Assembly (NCBI RefSeq): GCF_037042905.1
Contig: NW_026974141.1
Span: 326,001-390,000, forward strand
DNA length: 64,000 nt
Source of the DNA: Lytechinus pictus
Taxonomy: Eukaryota; Echinodermata; Echinoidea; Temnopleuroida; Toxopneustidae
Direction of reading: 5' to 3'
A program made the position numbers and the translations under genes. Positions 24,998 through 36,730 of this stretch are shown here, in pieces; positions within the stretch are counted from its first letter, which is position 1, and each line of letters opens with the position of its first letter. The notes beneath the pieces were generated by a model, which had not been told where the DNA came from, searched no databases, and saw nothing but the letters and a program-made list of their open reading frames with translations.

Positions 24998-25405
24998 TTA
25001 TGGTTTTGGCTGCTGTGAAGTCGGTTTTTTTTTTCCTCCAGAAAATAATCTATTTCCTTTTCATTTCTATTAGGTTATGCCTTTTTTTATTAGGCTGATA
25101 AGAATGAATCGGGTTTATTGTTTAAGTATTTATGATAAATAACCAAGAGCATCGGGTGTTAAGGTATAGGGAGGGGTAGGCGTTACACAATTTAGAGTGT
25201 CTTATGTTTGAGTTAGGTATGTCTTTTCGTGGTCAGTTTTTGTCTGTGTCGTTTTTCTTTTTTGTTGCTTGTTTCTTTTCTTTCTCTATCTTCTTAAGGT
25301 CAGTTTGCAGTGACACTTTGATCATGATCGACTTCGAGTGGGGTAGACCGTGGAGGGAGCCATCCATTTCTCATCCTATGTAGTGTCTTTTCAACATATC
25401 CTTAA

Positions 25406-25645
25406 ATGAATAAATCTGTTTGTAATTTTATTTCTTTAAATGTAAGGGGGATTCGAGAGAAAAATAAGCGACAAAGTATTTTCAAATGGTGTAAGGACAA
25501 AAATGGGCATATAATCTTTTTACAGGAAACTTTTAGTACTCAAGAAATAGTTAGGAACTGGAGTTCATTGTGGGAGGGGAATTGTATTTATAGCCATGGT
25601 ACAAACCATGGTAAACGAGTCATGATACTTATTGCTCGAGGGGCC
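25406..25645 (+). pseudogene. LINE ORF2, N-terminal piece (endonuclease start)
   Basis: About 80 codons from the ATG at 25406. FISLNVRGIREKNKR and IIFLQETF are the first two motifs of an APE-type endonuclease (catalytic N and E). The frame runs to GKRVMILIARG and then leaves the family pattern. The next expected motif (IIDPNGRY) occurs at about 33,050, so an insertion splits the ORF at about codon 80. On its own it would make only a stub. Confidence 0.75.
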
Positions 25646-28600
25646 GCCTGGCTAACCATGATGGCATTTTATTTGCTCTGTAATATGACTCTTTGCCAAA
25701 TTAGTGAATATGAATCCCTACTTCACATATCTCTGATTCATAAGTTGGCCTAAGTCAGTGCTTTTGCGTTATTTTCAATATCAGTGCATTTGGTGCTCTT
25801 GAATACCTTTTGTCATCAATCTTAGTCTCTCATAAGCTAATCAAGTGATATTTTTCAAACACTAAGCCTATATTTTGATGAGTCTTTTCATAACATAGGA
25901 TGTTATGTAAACTGAATATCTGAACTCAAAAGATGTATACTGGCCATTTAGCATAACGCATTGATTCAACAAAAATGTTTGAACCATGGTATGCATGATA
26001 TGTGTGGTAATTACAAACCTCCTTAGCATTGCATTTATTCGGTGGATTCTTGACCTGTCACCTATATGGGATCGTCAAAGGTTATGGCCTTCTAATTGCA
26101 GGAGTTGAATCTGTCTTTTCCAATTAATACACTTTTGCTTTCTTTTTCAATAACCCAATGCATAATATATTTAATAGGGTAACACCATGGACCTAAGTCC
26201 ATGAGAAAACTCTTCCTTCATTTTAGAGAAAACCCTTTAATAAGCAAAGATATAAATCAAACTAAGCGAAACAAGCTCCTAGTTGACATACTTTATATAG
26301 GCATCTTTAAACAATTATATTAAATATACCTTAGACTCAGGAGTAGTAATGGTCTCGTTCATGTTTACAGCTTGTTATTACATGAAATTTGCTAATAAGG
26401 TAGATTTACGCACTAATCAATGTAACGGCGTATGAAAATGTACATTTTCTACTTCTTAGCCCACCACATACCGTACGTGACAACCCCGCCAGTGACCATG
26501 CCTTTTTTGGATGTTGGTCACTAACTTATGATAATTATGTATCACTCTTGTATTTTAGAACTTTTGATACTTCAACATGTTGCTGGGTAAACCTACATCC
26601 TTTATACACTAGACCTTTGCTTTTTAAAATTATTATGCATCACCAACTAGACTTTCATTTGAGCATGTGAAATGGTATATCAAATTGAGATTCTTTCATT
26701 CAAAAAGCTAAAAGCTACACCACATCTCACTGGCTTTGCTTATATGACTATCATAATTATTCAACATTCTATGAAGCTTGCCTTAAACCAATCTATTTTA
26801 TACAAATGAGTGAGAACTCAATTTTTTCCAATTGATTCACTTCAGTAGGTGTACCTTTTTAGCATAGGCCTAAAACTTGATCCCAATATTGATCCCCCCC
26901 CCCCCTTTGGCCATGTTACTGACGTTGGCGTCCAAATATTCCTTTCATTGAACATGTTGAATACTTGTCCTAATGCAATTTACTATACTTTATCATCTCT
27001 ATAGTATGTTGCTAGTAAATGCATTCTAGTAATTCATCACATCAATATCAGTCAGGCTGTCACTTGCCTATTTGCAATTTTGATATATTTTTATTCTAAC
27101 CTTTACTCAGTAAGATCCGATAATGCACAGTATTATATTAAAAATAATAAAAAATAAGATAAGTGCACAGAGAGCGTGGGCTCTGCCCTATATTATGATA
27201 CCTTTATAATAATACGCATATTTACTTAGTCTTGTATTAATGACTCTATATGATAATCAAGGAAAGATAGAACAAGTACCATATAAGGTCATTGCCTATA
27301 TGCTCTCTTTACTGTCTTTCAATAAGTATTTTTTTTTTAACTAAGATCTTTGTTTATTGATTGATACGTCAGCTCCATCCTGTCCGTGGGCATTTACATT
27401 GAAAAATACCTGGTATTGAGATCAATCCTTGACATGACTCTTCTGTATCTTGATAATTACCTCTGATTTTTTTTTAAAGAGGAAAAGAGATCACCACCAT
27501 TACAGTATTTATCACATCTATATGAAATAAGGATGAACAATTTTCTTTAGTGCTAAGACTGTACATCTCAGGTAGAACTCCATGTTATACACATATCTGA
27601 ACAGAATCTTACTACTTGTACAGCTATGGCCGTTGCTCTATGGTGATTATTTCTCATGATTGTTGACCTGTAAGATTTATATTGTATTAAATATAGTAAA
27701 ATGACCTTTTGATTAACAATTCTGAGGAATATGTATCTAAAAAAAAAAAGTATAACTTAAGCCATTGTTTGATTAAGTCAATTAAGTAATCACGGTGATT
27801 AGTAATTGTACCCATGGTTCTGCCTCTTTGTACAATGTTTATTTATTTCTTGCTGATAATAATTATAACAACATCATCTAAGTAAACCTTGGACACTTGG
27901 AGTATCCTTTCCATTCTGGCGAGTGATGAACATTGGCCTCTATTTGTTATTATGTCAGGATTGAGATTGAGGGTGTCTCGAATCATGATGTTGGCTTTGA
28001 TCTCAGATAGTGAGATATTGTATGTACAATGTGTGCCCTGTCTTTTAGATGTAAGAAATCTTGTTACATCACTCTGAATGAAAATGTTTACATTATTATT
28101 AAAAGGCCTATATGCATTCCCATGATCAAGATTTTATTATGGTTTAGGTTCATTTTTTGTAAATACATATCAATCCACTTTAATAATGATATTTAATTGA
28201 CTGTACTGACTGATATTTAATGCCCATGTATTATAATATTGTTTTTGAGCAATATTCAGGCCTAATGAGTTTTTGAATGATTTACACAATTATGTATATA
28301 TATATATATAAAGGCTTATGTAAACACACCTGACTAAACGGAGTTTGATGATTTTTTTTTTCTGCTCAGATGTGCAACTTTGATCTATGAAACAAAACTA
28401 TTGTAAACAAATTGATGTACCTATAGCTTGTAAACAAAAAGAATAAGATAAAACAAGAATCTGCTGAAGGGTCATTTTACTGTTAGACGAAGTTTCTTTA
28501 TCACGATTTTGAAGAATATGTAGTATTTAATTCTATACAGCAACATTGCACTGTCAAGATTTTTGGAAATTTACTTGATTACAGAATATAGATGCACATA

Positions 28601-29040
28601 TCAGTGATGTAAAAAAGATATGGATGGAAAGGTAACTGCATGCATTTGCGTTTTATACTTGTCTCATTGTCTTTATATATAAAAAAAATCATCAAACTAT
28701 GGTGTATGCAGGTAGTCTCGTCTTTTGATTCAATCTATTTTTTATAGTTTTGATTGTCTGAAGTTTATCTTGTCCAACTATTCTTAATTTCTCAAGAAGA
28801 ACTCATTTCTTTATTTATGACAAGACCACGAAAAATGTATAAAAAAAAAAAAAATCAGATTTATGGTATTTATCTTTACTCACAAAATGTGTATAAGGAA
28901 AGAGATATGATAGCATTCATAGCAATTTATTTTGAATAATTCATGTCGTAATGCATATTACTTTTTGATGCAGACGCATCCACTTAATCATTCTTTTGCC
29001 TTATAATTGGCTCCTTATAGTGGTTATTAGTGGTTATACG
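25646..29040. other. Unexplained 3.4 kb upstream of the CR1-like ORF
   Basis: AT-rich, no open frame above about 60 codons apart from short chance ones, no inverted ends that I could find, a C run at 26,894 and a short (AT)n at 28,296. It lies inside the insertion, so it is either a very long 5' UTR or a further transposon without recognised ends. Confidence 0.5.
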
Positions 29041-29421
29041 ATGAATTTTTCTACTGATTTTATATCCACGATGTTTATAATTTTGTACCAAATTAGCTTA
29101 ATTATAAGGGCAAATTCTTCTTCTTCACATATTTCCTTTTCTACTAACTTTATTCTCTTCCTCCAACCTTCTTGTGGGCATGACTTTACCGTGTATACCA
29201 AACGATGTGCAATTAACGTTCAATATGTATTTATTTGGTTCGCACTCATTCAATTTGCAACAACAATTTGCATAGGTTTTGTTATCTTTCCCAAAGCCAA
29301 AGCTACAATACACATAGTATGTAACCTAATATATTTTAATGACATTTGTCAAATTAGGTATCAGTCTGGATTGAAATTCCTACATGATAAAGCGATAAAT
29401 TTTTACTTTGATGACGAGTGA
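29041..29421 (+). CDS. Possible short upstream ORF overlapping the LINE ORF
   Basis: An open frame from about 28,990; first ATG at 29041, 126 codons, hydrophobic. Its TGA at 29419-29421 overlaps the ATG of the next ORF (29411) by 11 bases. Such overlaps are used for termination-reinitiation in some LINEs. No family recognised; it may be chance. Confidence 0.25.
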   Translation: MNFSTDFISTMFIILYQISLIIRANSSSSHISFSTNFILFLQPSCGHDFTVYTKRCAINVQYVFIWFALIQFATTICIGFVIFPKAKATIHIVCNLIYFNDICQIRYQSGLKFLHDKAINFYFDDE

Positions 29422-32400
29422 ACCTATACAAGAATTCAGTGACCTAAATCGCATATATTGTTACATGTGTAAGCAAATGTGTCGGAACCATGACTGGAAC
29501 GAATATTTTTCTTGTTGTAAACACTGTCTTGAACACTTATTTCCTTTCAACCAGTTGAATGATAACGAGCTCGATGATGTAATATCGGCTGATGAACCCT
29601 TAGAAGACAATTTTGATAGAATTTCTCATTTACATTTTGATCCTTTTTTAGCACATGAAAGCATTGTCCCAAATGACGATGTTGACCCAGACTTCCAATT
29701 CTATACTGAGAGTTCAAATGACTCTCGGTACTATTGTTATGAAGAATTTAATACAAACTTTGAAAATATTGGTGTCCCGAGCAGCGGTAAATTTTCAAGC
29801 ATTCACTTTAATGCTAGAAGTCTTTTAAATTCTTTTGATGACATTTCAAGCTGTCTTAACTCTTTGAAATTTACATTTGATATAATTGCCATATCCGAAA
29901 CCTGGCTAAGATTCGAAAGTCCCCTTGTTTATATGCCTAACTACTCGTTTGTTTGCAATAATAGGAAATATTCTAGAGGTGGTGGAGTTGGAATGTATAT
30001 CCATGACTCTTTTAATTTCGTAGTACGCAGTGACCTTAATTTAAGCGAAGCAACATGCGATTCTTTATTCATCGAACTGGAACAGTGCTCAGGGAAAAAT
30101 ATCATTGTAGGAACCCTGTATAGAGCCCCATCGTTGGACATTAATTCATTTATTGAAGAGTTTGATAGCCTTTTGATCCGTCTTTCCAGGGAAAATAAAA
30201 GGGTATTTTTGACGGGCGACTTAAATATAGATATTTTAAAACACAACTCAAATTCTCAAAGTAAGAACTTTGTGAACTGTCTTTTCAGTAATTTTTTTCT
30301 CCCTTTAATTCACAGGCCCACAAGAATTACTAAGACAAGTGCCACCCTTTTAGATAATTTTTTGACAAATCAATTTGACTTAGATAGTAAAGGTGGAGTG
30401 ATATACTCTGACGTGTCAGATCACTTACCAATATTTCATATAACTTACATGAATGTTAGTAAAATTAAATCGACAAATCATAACGTACTCCGTAGGTCTT
30501 TTACATCACAAAATATTGCGAAATTTAAAAGCGAAATCGAAAATTCAAATTGGGATGAAATTTTTAATATGCAGGATGCTAATGAATCATATGATATATT
30601 CATAACCAAATTTACTACATTGTATAATAACAATTTTCCATTAAAAAAAACACCTAGTAAGAAAATTAAACTGAAATGCTGGATGACCGATGGTTTGCTT
30701 CAATCTATTCGACATAAAAACAATCTATATAAAAAATATATCCATAAACCAACAGTTAGAAACGAACTTAAATACAAAGATTCTCTTAAACTAGTTAACT
30801 GTTTGAAACGGCAGGCTAAAAAAAATTATTATAAATCTAAATTTGAAGAATATAAAAATAATATAAATCGTACATGGCAAATGATCAAATCAATATTAAA
30901 TAAAAGAAAAAAATCAACCTCCAACACCATAGTTTGTGACGAAGGTCGGTCGTCAGACCCGTTCCAAATATCAAATGCTTTTAATAATTTTTTCGTTGAA
31001 ATCGGTCCAAAGCTAGCTAATATCACTCCTCAAAATAATACAGATTTCAGAACTTATCTATCTGAACCAAATTCAAAATCTTTGTTTTTAAATCCGGTAA
31101 GCCAACGTGAAATATGTAACATTGTCATGCGTTTCGATAACAATAAAGCCCCAGGTCTTGATGAATGCTCACCTAAGATTGTTAAACTTGTAATCGAACT
31201 AATTAGCGAACCTTTATGTCATATATTCAATCTATCGTTAACCTCTGGGGTGTTTCCTGAAAAAATGAAAATTGCGCGAGTTTCTCCAATTTTTAAAGCT
31301 GGTGACAAAGAGCAGATCGGTAATTATAGACCCATATCAGTGCTCTCTATATTTTCTAAAATATTGGAAAAGATTATTTATAAAAGGGCCTATAATTTTC
31401 TTGAAAATAACAAGTGTCTTTTTGAATCTCAATACGGATTTCGTAGTGACCACTCAACAGAACTAGCTCTTCTCGAATTAACAAATACCATAATTGACTC
31501 CTTTGAGCACGACTCATTCGCAATAGGGATATTTATTGACTTGTCAAAGGCGTTTGACACAATTAATCATAATATACTTTTATCAAAACTAACTAACTAT
31601 GGTATTCGTGGAACTGCCCTCGACCTTTTTTCTAGTTACCTCTCAAATCGGAAACAATGCACCGTTTATAACTCCGTTCAGTCTGAATTTAAGACAATTA
31701 AATGTGGAGTACCACAAGGGTCATTGCTTGGCCCACTTTTGTTTATTCTATTTATTAATGACATTTATCGTTCGTCTAATCTCCTTTCCTTTATCATGTA
31801 CGCCGACGATACCAATATTGTTTATTCTGATAGAAATCTTCATCACTTGTGTGAAACTGTAAATACTGAACTAACAAATGTTTGTAAATGGTTTTGTGCA
31901 AACAAGCTTACCATTAACTATAAAAAATGCAATTACATTATATTCCGTAACTCCACAAGGCGTATTGATTTTAATCATGTAGTGGTGAAACTTAACAACC
32001 AAATTATTCCCAGAGTTGAGAATACAAGGTTTCTTGGCGTAATTATTGATAGTAATTTAACATGGATACATCACATAAATGAAATTGAGAACAAAGTTGC
32101 AAAAAATATTGGAATAATACATCGCCTAAGTTTTTACTTGCCTAAAACTGTATTGCGTACATTATATTGCTCTTTAATCTTGCCATATTTTTATTACTGT
32201 AATTTGGTCTGGGCGAACACATACCAAACACATCTTAAGAAATTATGTTCCCTTCAAAATAAAATTGTGCGTATTATTTCTCTAGATTACAATATACCAC
32301 TAGCAGATACTAAAAATTTGTTTCATTCCCTAAAATTGTTGAAATTAGACGACATCAATAAACTTCGACAATGTCAGTTTCTCTACAGGTGTTTAAATTC

Positions 32401-32638
32401 TCAAATTCCACACAAATTTCGTGATTTGTTTACGCATGTTTCCAACATACATAATTTGGATACCCGCTCAAATAATCAAATATTCATTCCCAAACATAGA
32501 AAAATAATCTTTCAACACAACATTCGTTATACTGGCCCCAAAATATGGAACGAAATACCGGATTACATAAAACAATCTCTATCGTCAAGTAGCTTTAAGT
32601 ATAAAATGAAAAAACTTCTTCTGTCATTTTATATATGA
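29411..32638 (+). CDS. CR1/L2-like LINE protein: endonuclease plus reverse transcriptase
   Basis: 1,075 codons, no internal stop. The ATG at 29411 is used because an in-frame TAA lies at 29396. It nicks target DNA and copies the LINE RNA there. Order: Cys-rich N-terminus (CYMCKQMC .. CCKHC, about residues 14-43); APE-type endonuclease (about 130-350) with IHFNARS, ISETWL, GTLYRAP, LTGDLNID and SDH at 30416-30424; reverse transcriptase (about 570-830) with APGLDE, NYRPISVLS, DLSKAFDTI, GVPQGSLLGP and YADD at 31799-31810; C-terminal domain ending GPKIWNEIPDYIK. All catalytic motifs are present, so it could be functional. Codon use is AT-rich like its surroundings. Exact clade (CR1, L2, Rex1, Daphne or similar) needs a tree. 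Confidence 0.88.
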   Translation: MTSEPIQEFSDLNRIYCYMCKQMCRNHDWNEYFSCCKHCLEHLFPFNQLNDNELDDVISADEPLEDNFDRISHLHFDPFLAHESIVPNDDVDPDFQFYTESSNDSRYYCYEEFNTNFENIGVPSSGKFSSIHFNARSLLNSFDDISSCLNSLKFTFDIIAISETWLRFESPLVYMPNYSFVCNNRKYSRGGGVGMYIHDSFNFVVRSDLNLSEATCDSLFIELEQCSGKNIIVGTLYRAPSLDINSFIEEFDSLLIRLSRENKRVFLTGDLNIDILKHNSNSQSKNFVNCLFSNFFLPLIHRPTRITKTSATLLDNFLTNQFDLDSKGGVIYSDVSDHLPIFHITYMNVSKIKSTNHNVLRRSFTSQNIAKFKSEIENSNWDEIFNMQDANESYDIFITKFTTLYNNNFPLKKTPSKKIKLKCWMTDGLLQSIRHKNNLYKKYIHKPTVRNELKYKDSLKLVNCLKRQAKKNYYKSKFEEYKNNINRTWQMIKSILNKRKKSTSNTIVCDEGRSSDPFQISNAFNNFFVEIGPKLANITPQNNTDFRTYLSEPNSKSLFLNPVSQREICNIVMRFDNNKAPGLDECSPKIVKLVIELISEPLCHIFNLSLTSGVFPEKMKIARVSPIFKAGDKEQIGNYRPISVLSIFSKILEKIIYKRAYNFLENNKCLFESQYGFRSDHSTELALLELTNTIIDSFEHDSFAIGIFIDLSKAFDTINHNILLSKLTNYGIRGTALDLFSSYLSNRKQCTVYNSVQSEFKTIKCGVPQGSLLGPLLFILFINDIYRSSNLLSFIMYADDTNIVYSDRNLHHLCETVNTELTNVCKWFCANKLTINYKKCNYIIFRNSTRRIDFNHVVVKLNNQIIPRVENTRFLGVIIDSNLTWIHHINEIENKVAKNIGIIHRLSFYLPKTVLRTLYCSLILPYFYYCNLVWANTYQTHLKKLCSLQNKIVRIISLDYNIPLADTKNLFHSLKLLKLDDINKLRQCQFLYRCLNSQIPHKFRDLFTHVSNIHNLDTRSNNQIFIPKHRKIIFQHNIRYTGPKIWNEIPDYIKQSLSSSSFKYKMKKLLLSFYI

Positions 32639-32867
32639 ATATTTTTCAACTTACGTTTCCTTTTGACTTTAAGTTAACATGAACCATGGACAATTGTTGT
32701 TGCGGCATTTATATTTTTGCCCCCACTGATACATTTGTTGAGCATTCTATTTTATACAGTAATTCATGCCCGCCTCCCGCTCACGTCTCCCTCTCTCGTT
32801 CCATTTCCTTCTCTTCTTTTCTCTGCCCTTTCTTTTGTATTGTATTTTGTATTGTATTTCTGTCTAT

Positions 32868-32910
32868 AGGCGTATCCCGTCACAAGCCTCGGCTTTTAGG
32901 GTATACGCCT
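32868..32910 (+). promoter_or_regulatory. Stem-loop in CR1-like LINE 3' UTR
   Basis: AGGCGTATCCC (32868-32878) pairs with GGGTATACGCCT (32899-32910) with one bulged base. The structure is kept in the second copy at 6924-6970 while the loop differs. In LINEs such 3' hairpins can be bound by the reverse transcriptase; that role here is inferred. Confidence 0.6.
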
Positions 32911-33038
32911 TCTTCTTTATACCAAACATGTACATATTTATATTCCTCATAACAATTTGATTTGTGTATGAACTAATGTTTATGAAAAGTGTTTTGAAAT
33001 GGAAGAAAATAAATGTTTATTTGAATTGAATTGAAAAA

Positions 33039-36000
33039 AAGATAAAACATACAATTATTGACCCAAATGGCAGATACATTTTCATAATCGGTCTGTTGCA
33101 AAATCAGCAGGTTGTACTAGGAAATGTTTATTTTCCTGTAGGAAGTAAAGAACAGGAGCAACTAGATTTTTGGCAAAATATTTCCCAGATTTTGGAGGAG
33201 AAAGAATTTAAAAATAAACCTTTTATTATAGGAGGGGATTTTAATATGACGAGGAATATACTTTTAGATTACAAAGGAAGTAGCATTAAGAAAAGACAAT
33301 CTAGGCTTAGTATTGATTTTGAAAGTTTTTTGGATAATCATAAGGCAATAGATATATGGCGATTTAGAAATATCGATAAGATGCAATACACTTATCATCA
33401 ACAAAATCCTTACATGCAGAGCAGATTAGATTACTGGGTGATATCAGACATTTTTGTTGAAAAAGTATCGAAATGTGAAATAATACCGGCTTTGTCGCCT
33501 GATCATTCTGCAATAGAATTAAATGTTAATTTTGCCATTACTCACCCTGTTATAAAAACAGGATACTGGAAATTCAACAATAGCCTATGTTACGATGAAG
33601 AATATGTTAAAAGAATGAAAGAGGAAATAACTCGTCTAAAACTTCAGCTGTCTGAAGAGATTATGGATAATAGAATACTGTGGGACTATGTTAAAATGGA
33701 AATTCGAAATTTCACAAGAAAATATTCTAAGAAAAAAGCTAAAGAAAGAAAAGAGAAGGTTGATAAGTTAGAAAAGGAAATTATGAAATTGGAAGAGAAA
33801 GTTCAATTACAGCAAACATCATCGAACACAAATTATATTTTGATTGATCTTTTGGCAAGAAAAAGAAGTGAGCTAAAAACAATATATGCGTACTTAAATG
33901 AAGGTATAAAAATCAGATCTCGAGCCCCATGGTTTGAAAGTGGGGAACGAGAAACTGCATATTTTAAACAACTGGTAGATTATAATGGTCGGAAAGGTTT
34001 TATTAAAGAACTTAAAGTTAATGGAAATGTAATTAATGACGAAACTAGTATTTTAAAAGAAATAAAAGAATTTTATTCTTCCTTATATTCTAAAGGAGAG
34101 GTAGAACCTGGTGATTGTTTTTTTCCTAGTAACTTACCAAAACTAAGCGAAAACCAAAGACATCATTGCGAAGTGAAAATAAACCAGGGGGATTGTATTG
34201 AAATTTTAAAAGAAATGCAATTAAATAAATCACCAGGAAATGACGGTTTAAATGTCGAGTTTTATATTACATTTTGGCAGGTAATAGGTGACCTAGTCTT
34301 AAATGCTTTTAATGATGCTATGAAATATAAAGAATTATCACCTTCACAAAAACAAGCAATAATTACAATTATACATAAGGAAGGTAAAGATCCGATGTTT
34401 ATTAGCAATTATAGACCAATTTCCTTGCTTAATGTAGATTATAAAATCCTAACCAAAATACTTTCTAAAAGAATTAAGACCATTTTGGATAATATTGTGT
34501 CAGGCGACCAAGTAGGTTACTTAACTAATAGGAATATTGGCGATGCTGTAAGAATAATAAACGATATGATTTTTCATACATCAAATTTTAATAAACCAGG
34601 ATACTTAGTTGCAATCGATTTTGAAAAGGCGTTTGACTCAATTTCACATTCCTTCCTTCAAAGGGTGCTTAAATCGTTTGGTTTTGGGCCGATTTTTAGT
34701 AACTGGGTTAATGTTCTTTATACCAACTCGCTGAGTTGTGTCTTTAATGGGGGGAAATCGACCGGTTATTTTGCAATCGAGAGGGGGCTAAGACAAGGGG
34801 ATCCCCTCTCCCCTTACCTTTTTATACTTTGTATAGAATGTTTAACGCATTGTATTCGTAATGATAATTTAGTAAAGGGTATTCGATTTGGTGAAACGGA
34901 AATTAAACAAATACTTTATGCTGATGATATGACTATATTCGTAGAAGATTTAGATTCAATATATAGACTAGAATTAATTCTTGAAAATTTTAGGAAGACA
35001 TCTGGACTTGGGATGAACAAAAATAAAACGTTTATTTTGCCTCTAGGACCCTCTGTAAGCCTTACTCACCCTTTCCCTTTTGGGAAACAAGTTGATATGG
35101 TTAAAATTCTAGGTATTGTCTTTTCATTAAATCCTGACGTTGCTGAAGAAATGAATTATAAAGAAATATTAAGCAAAATTAAAAAGTTATTAAATTGGTG
35201 GAAACAAAGAGATCTAACTTTGTTTGGAAAGATTCATCTGCTAAAAACATATGCATTTTCTAAATTGATTTATGTAAGTTCTTTAACGCCTATGCCGGAA
35301 TGGGCTTTTAAAGAAATTGAAGAAATTTGTTTCGACTTTTTATGGCGAGGAAAAGATAAAATTAAAAGAAACACATTGTATCTGGGATATAAACAAGGGG
35401 GAATAAAAATGCTCAATTTTAAACTTTTTGTAATGGTACAGAGAGTGATGTGGGTCAAAAGACTGGTAAACGGTGACCTGAAAGTGAAATGGAAAAAATA
35501 TTTCAAATTTCTGCTAAGACCATTAGGTGGTAATTTAATTTTTTACTGTAATTTTACACCTGATATGATCAATATAAAAATTCCAAAGTACTACCAGGAA
35601 ATGTTAAGTATTTGGTTTGATATAACTGTGTTCATCAAAAAGGACATAAGTAATAAAAGAAATGAATTTTTTTTCAATAACAGGTATATTAAAAATGAAG
35701 GAAAAGCGTATTTTCATGAAAATATTTTCTTAAAAAACACATACAAATTGCACCATATTGTAGATGAACACGGTGAACTTAAATCAAATACTTATTTTAG
35801 ATCTATGGGTGTAAATGACGACGAAATAGTAACAATTAATGAAATATTTGCACATGTTCCTGTAGAATGGAAAGTCGAATTAAAAAATAATACCTTAGTT
35901 AATGGTTTGAAGATTGAATTTATTTTCTTTAAAAATGTTTTCCAGTTTGAGTCAGTTTGTTCAAAACAGCTGTATAGATCATGTATAAACAAGATTGCCG

Positions 36001-36551
36001 ACACTCCTGTCAGTTTTTACAATCTCGAATCGTCATATAACATGTCTGAAAAAGAAATTGAAAAAGTATTTTATCGTCCAAGATTTTGCACATTAGATAA
36101 TAAGTTAAGAGAGTTTCAATATAAATTATTATACGATATTATCTTTGTTAACCACCATTTATATAGGTTTCGATTTGTATCGAGTAATGAATGTTCTTTT
36201 TGCGGTAAAGATGAAGAAACTTATAGACATATTTTTTACGAATGTGAAATGGTTAAAGTATTATGGAAATTGTGTAGCAATATATTAAAATTTCCGATTC
36301 TTAAAAGCTTACAGTGGAAGGATATCCATGTTGGATTAGAAGAGACGACAGAAAATAGACAATTATTAAATCATATCATTTTACTTATCAAATTTTTAAT
36401 ATATCACGGAAGGGGGAATCATAAACTACCAACTGCTGAAGAGATAAAAGTAAAGCTTTTTAAAAGTAAAGAAGAAGAAAAGAAAATTGCTATAGAGCGA
36501 AAAACATTAACACAGCACTATAAAAAGTGGGAACACCTAAAAAGCAATTAA
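33039..36551 (+). pseudogene. LINE ORF2, main part (endonuclease remainder, RT, zinc knuckle)
   Basis: About 1,170 codons continuing the frame broken at 25,645; with the N-terminal piece it would be about 1,250 residues. It starts IIDPNGRY, then VVLGNVYFP, FIIGGDFNM, SRLDYWVIS and SPDH complete the endonuclease. Reverse transcriptase motifs: SPGNDGL, NYRPISLLN, AIDFEKAFDSI, LRQGDPLSPYLF, YADD at 34917-34928. Near the C-terminus CSFCGKDEETYRHIFYEC is the Cys/His knuckle (zf-RVT) of Tx1- and plant-type L1 elements. No stop or frameshift within this part, so the only damage is the insertion. Confidence 0.85.
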
Positions 36552-36696
36552 TTAAGTAGGATGAGGAAGGGATGGCTTTATCCGGTTTGCACACGTGCGG
36601 GGTTGGCTGGTCTGTCTGTCACTATAAACTGTCCGCTTTTCTTTACTTTGCATGTTACTTATCTCCTTTCTTTCTTTCTCTTTTTTTTTCTTTTTT

Positions 36697-36730
<34 letters not shown>

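Larger units (their letters stand above)
25646..33034 (+). mobile_element. 7.4-kb insertion carrying a CR1/L2-like LINE
   Basis: Defined by the break in LINE ORF2. The right part is a CR1/L2-like retrotransposon: ORF 29,411-32,638, a 3' UTR of 0.4 kb with a stem-loop, and a TTGAATTGAATTG tail ending at about 33,034. The same tail is seen in the fragment at 6,812-6,990. The left boundary is estimated (25,640-25,665) and no target duplication was found. Whether the left 3.4 kb belongs to this LINE is unknown. Confidence 0.7.

Noticed and set aside
26890..26905. C/G homopolymer runs as functional G-quadruplex sites (also 661, 11,217, 17,020, 45,891, 62,467)
   Set aside because: Isolated homopolymers, several at MITE ends; nothing else supports a role and their lengths may be sequencing artefacts.
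29125..29313. Cys-rich minus-strand frame of 62 codons
   Set aside because: Antisense to the leader of the CR1-like element, no start context or homologue recognised.
35270..36004. Minus-strand frames inside LINE ORF2
   Set aside because: Antisense shadows of a long conserved coding frame.
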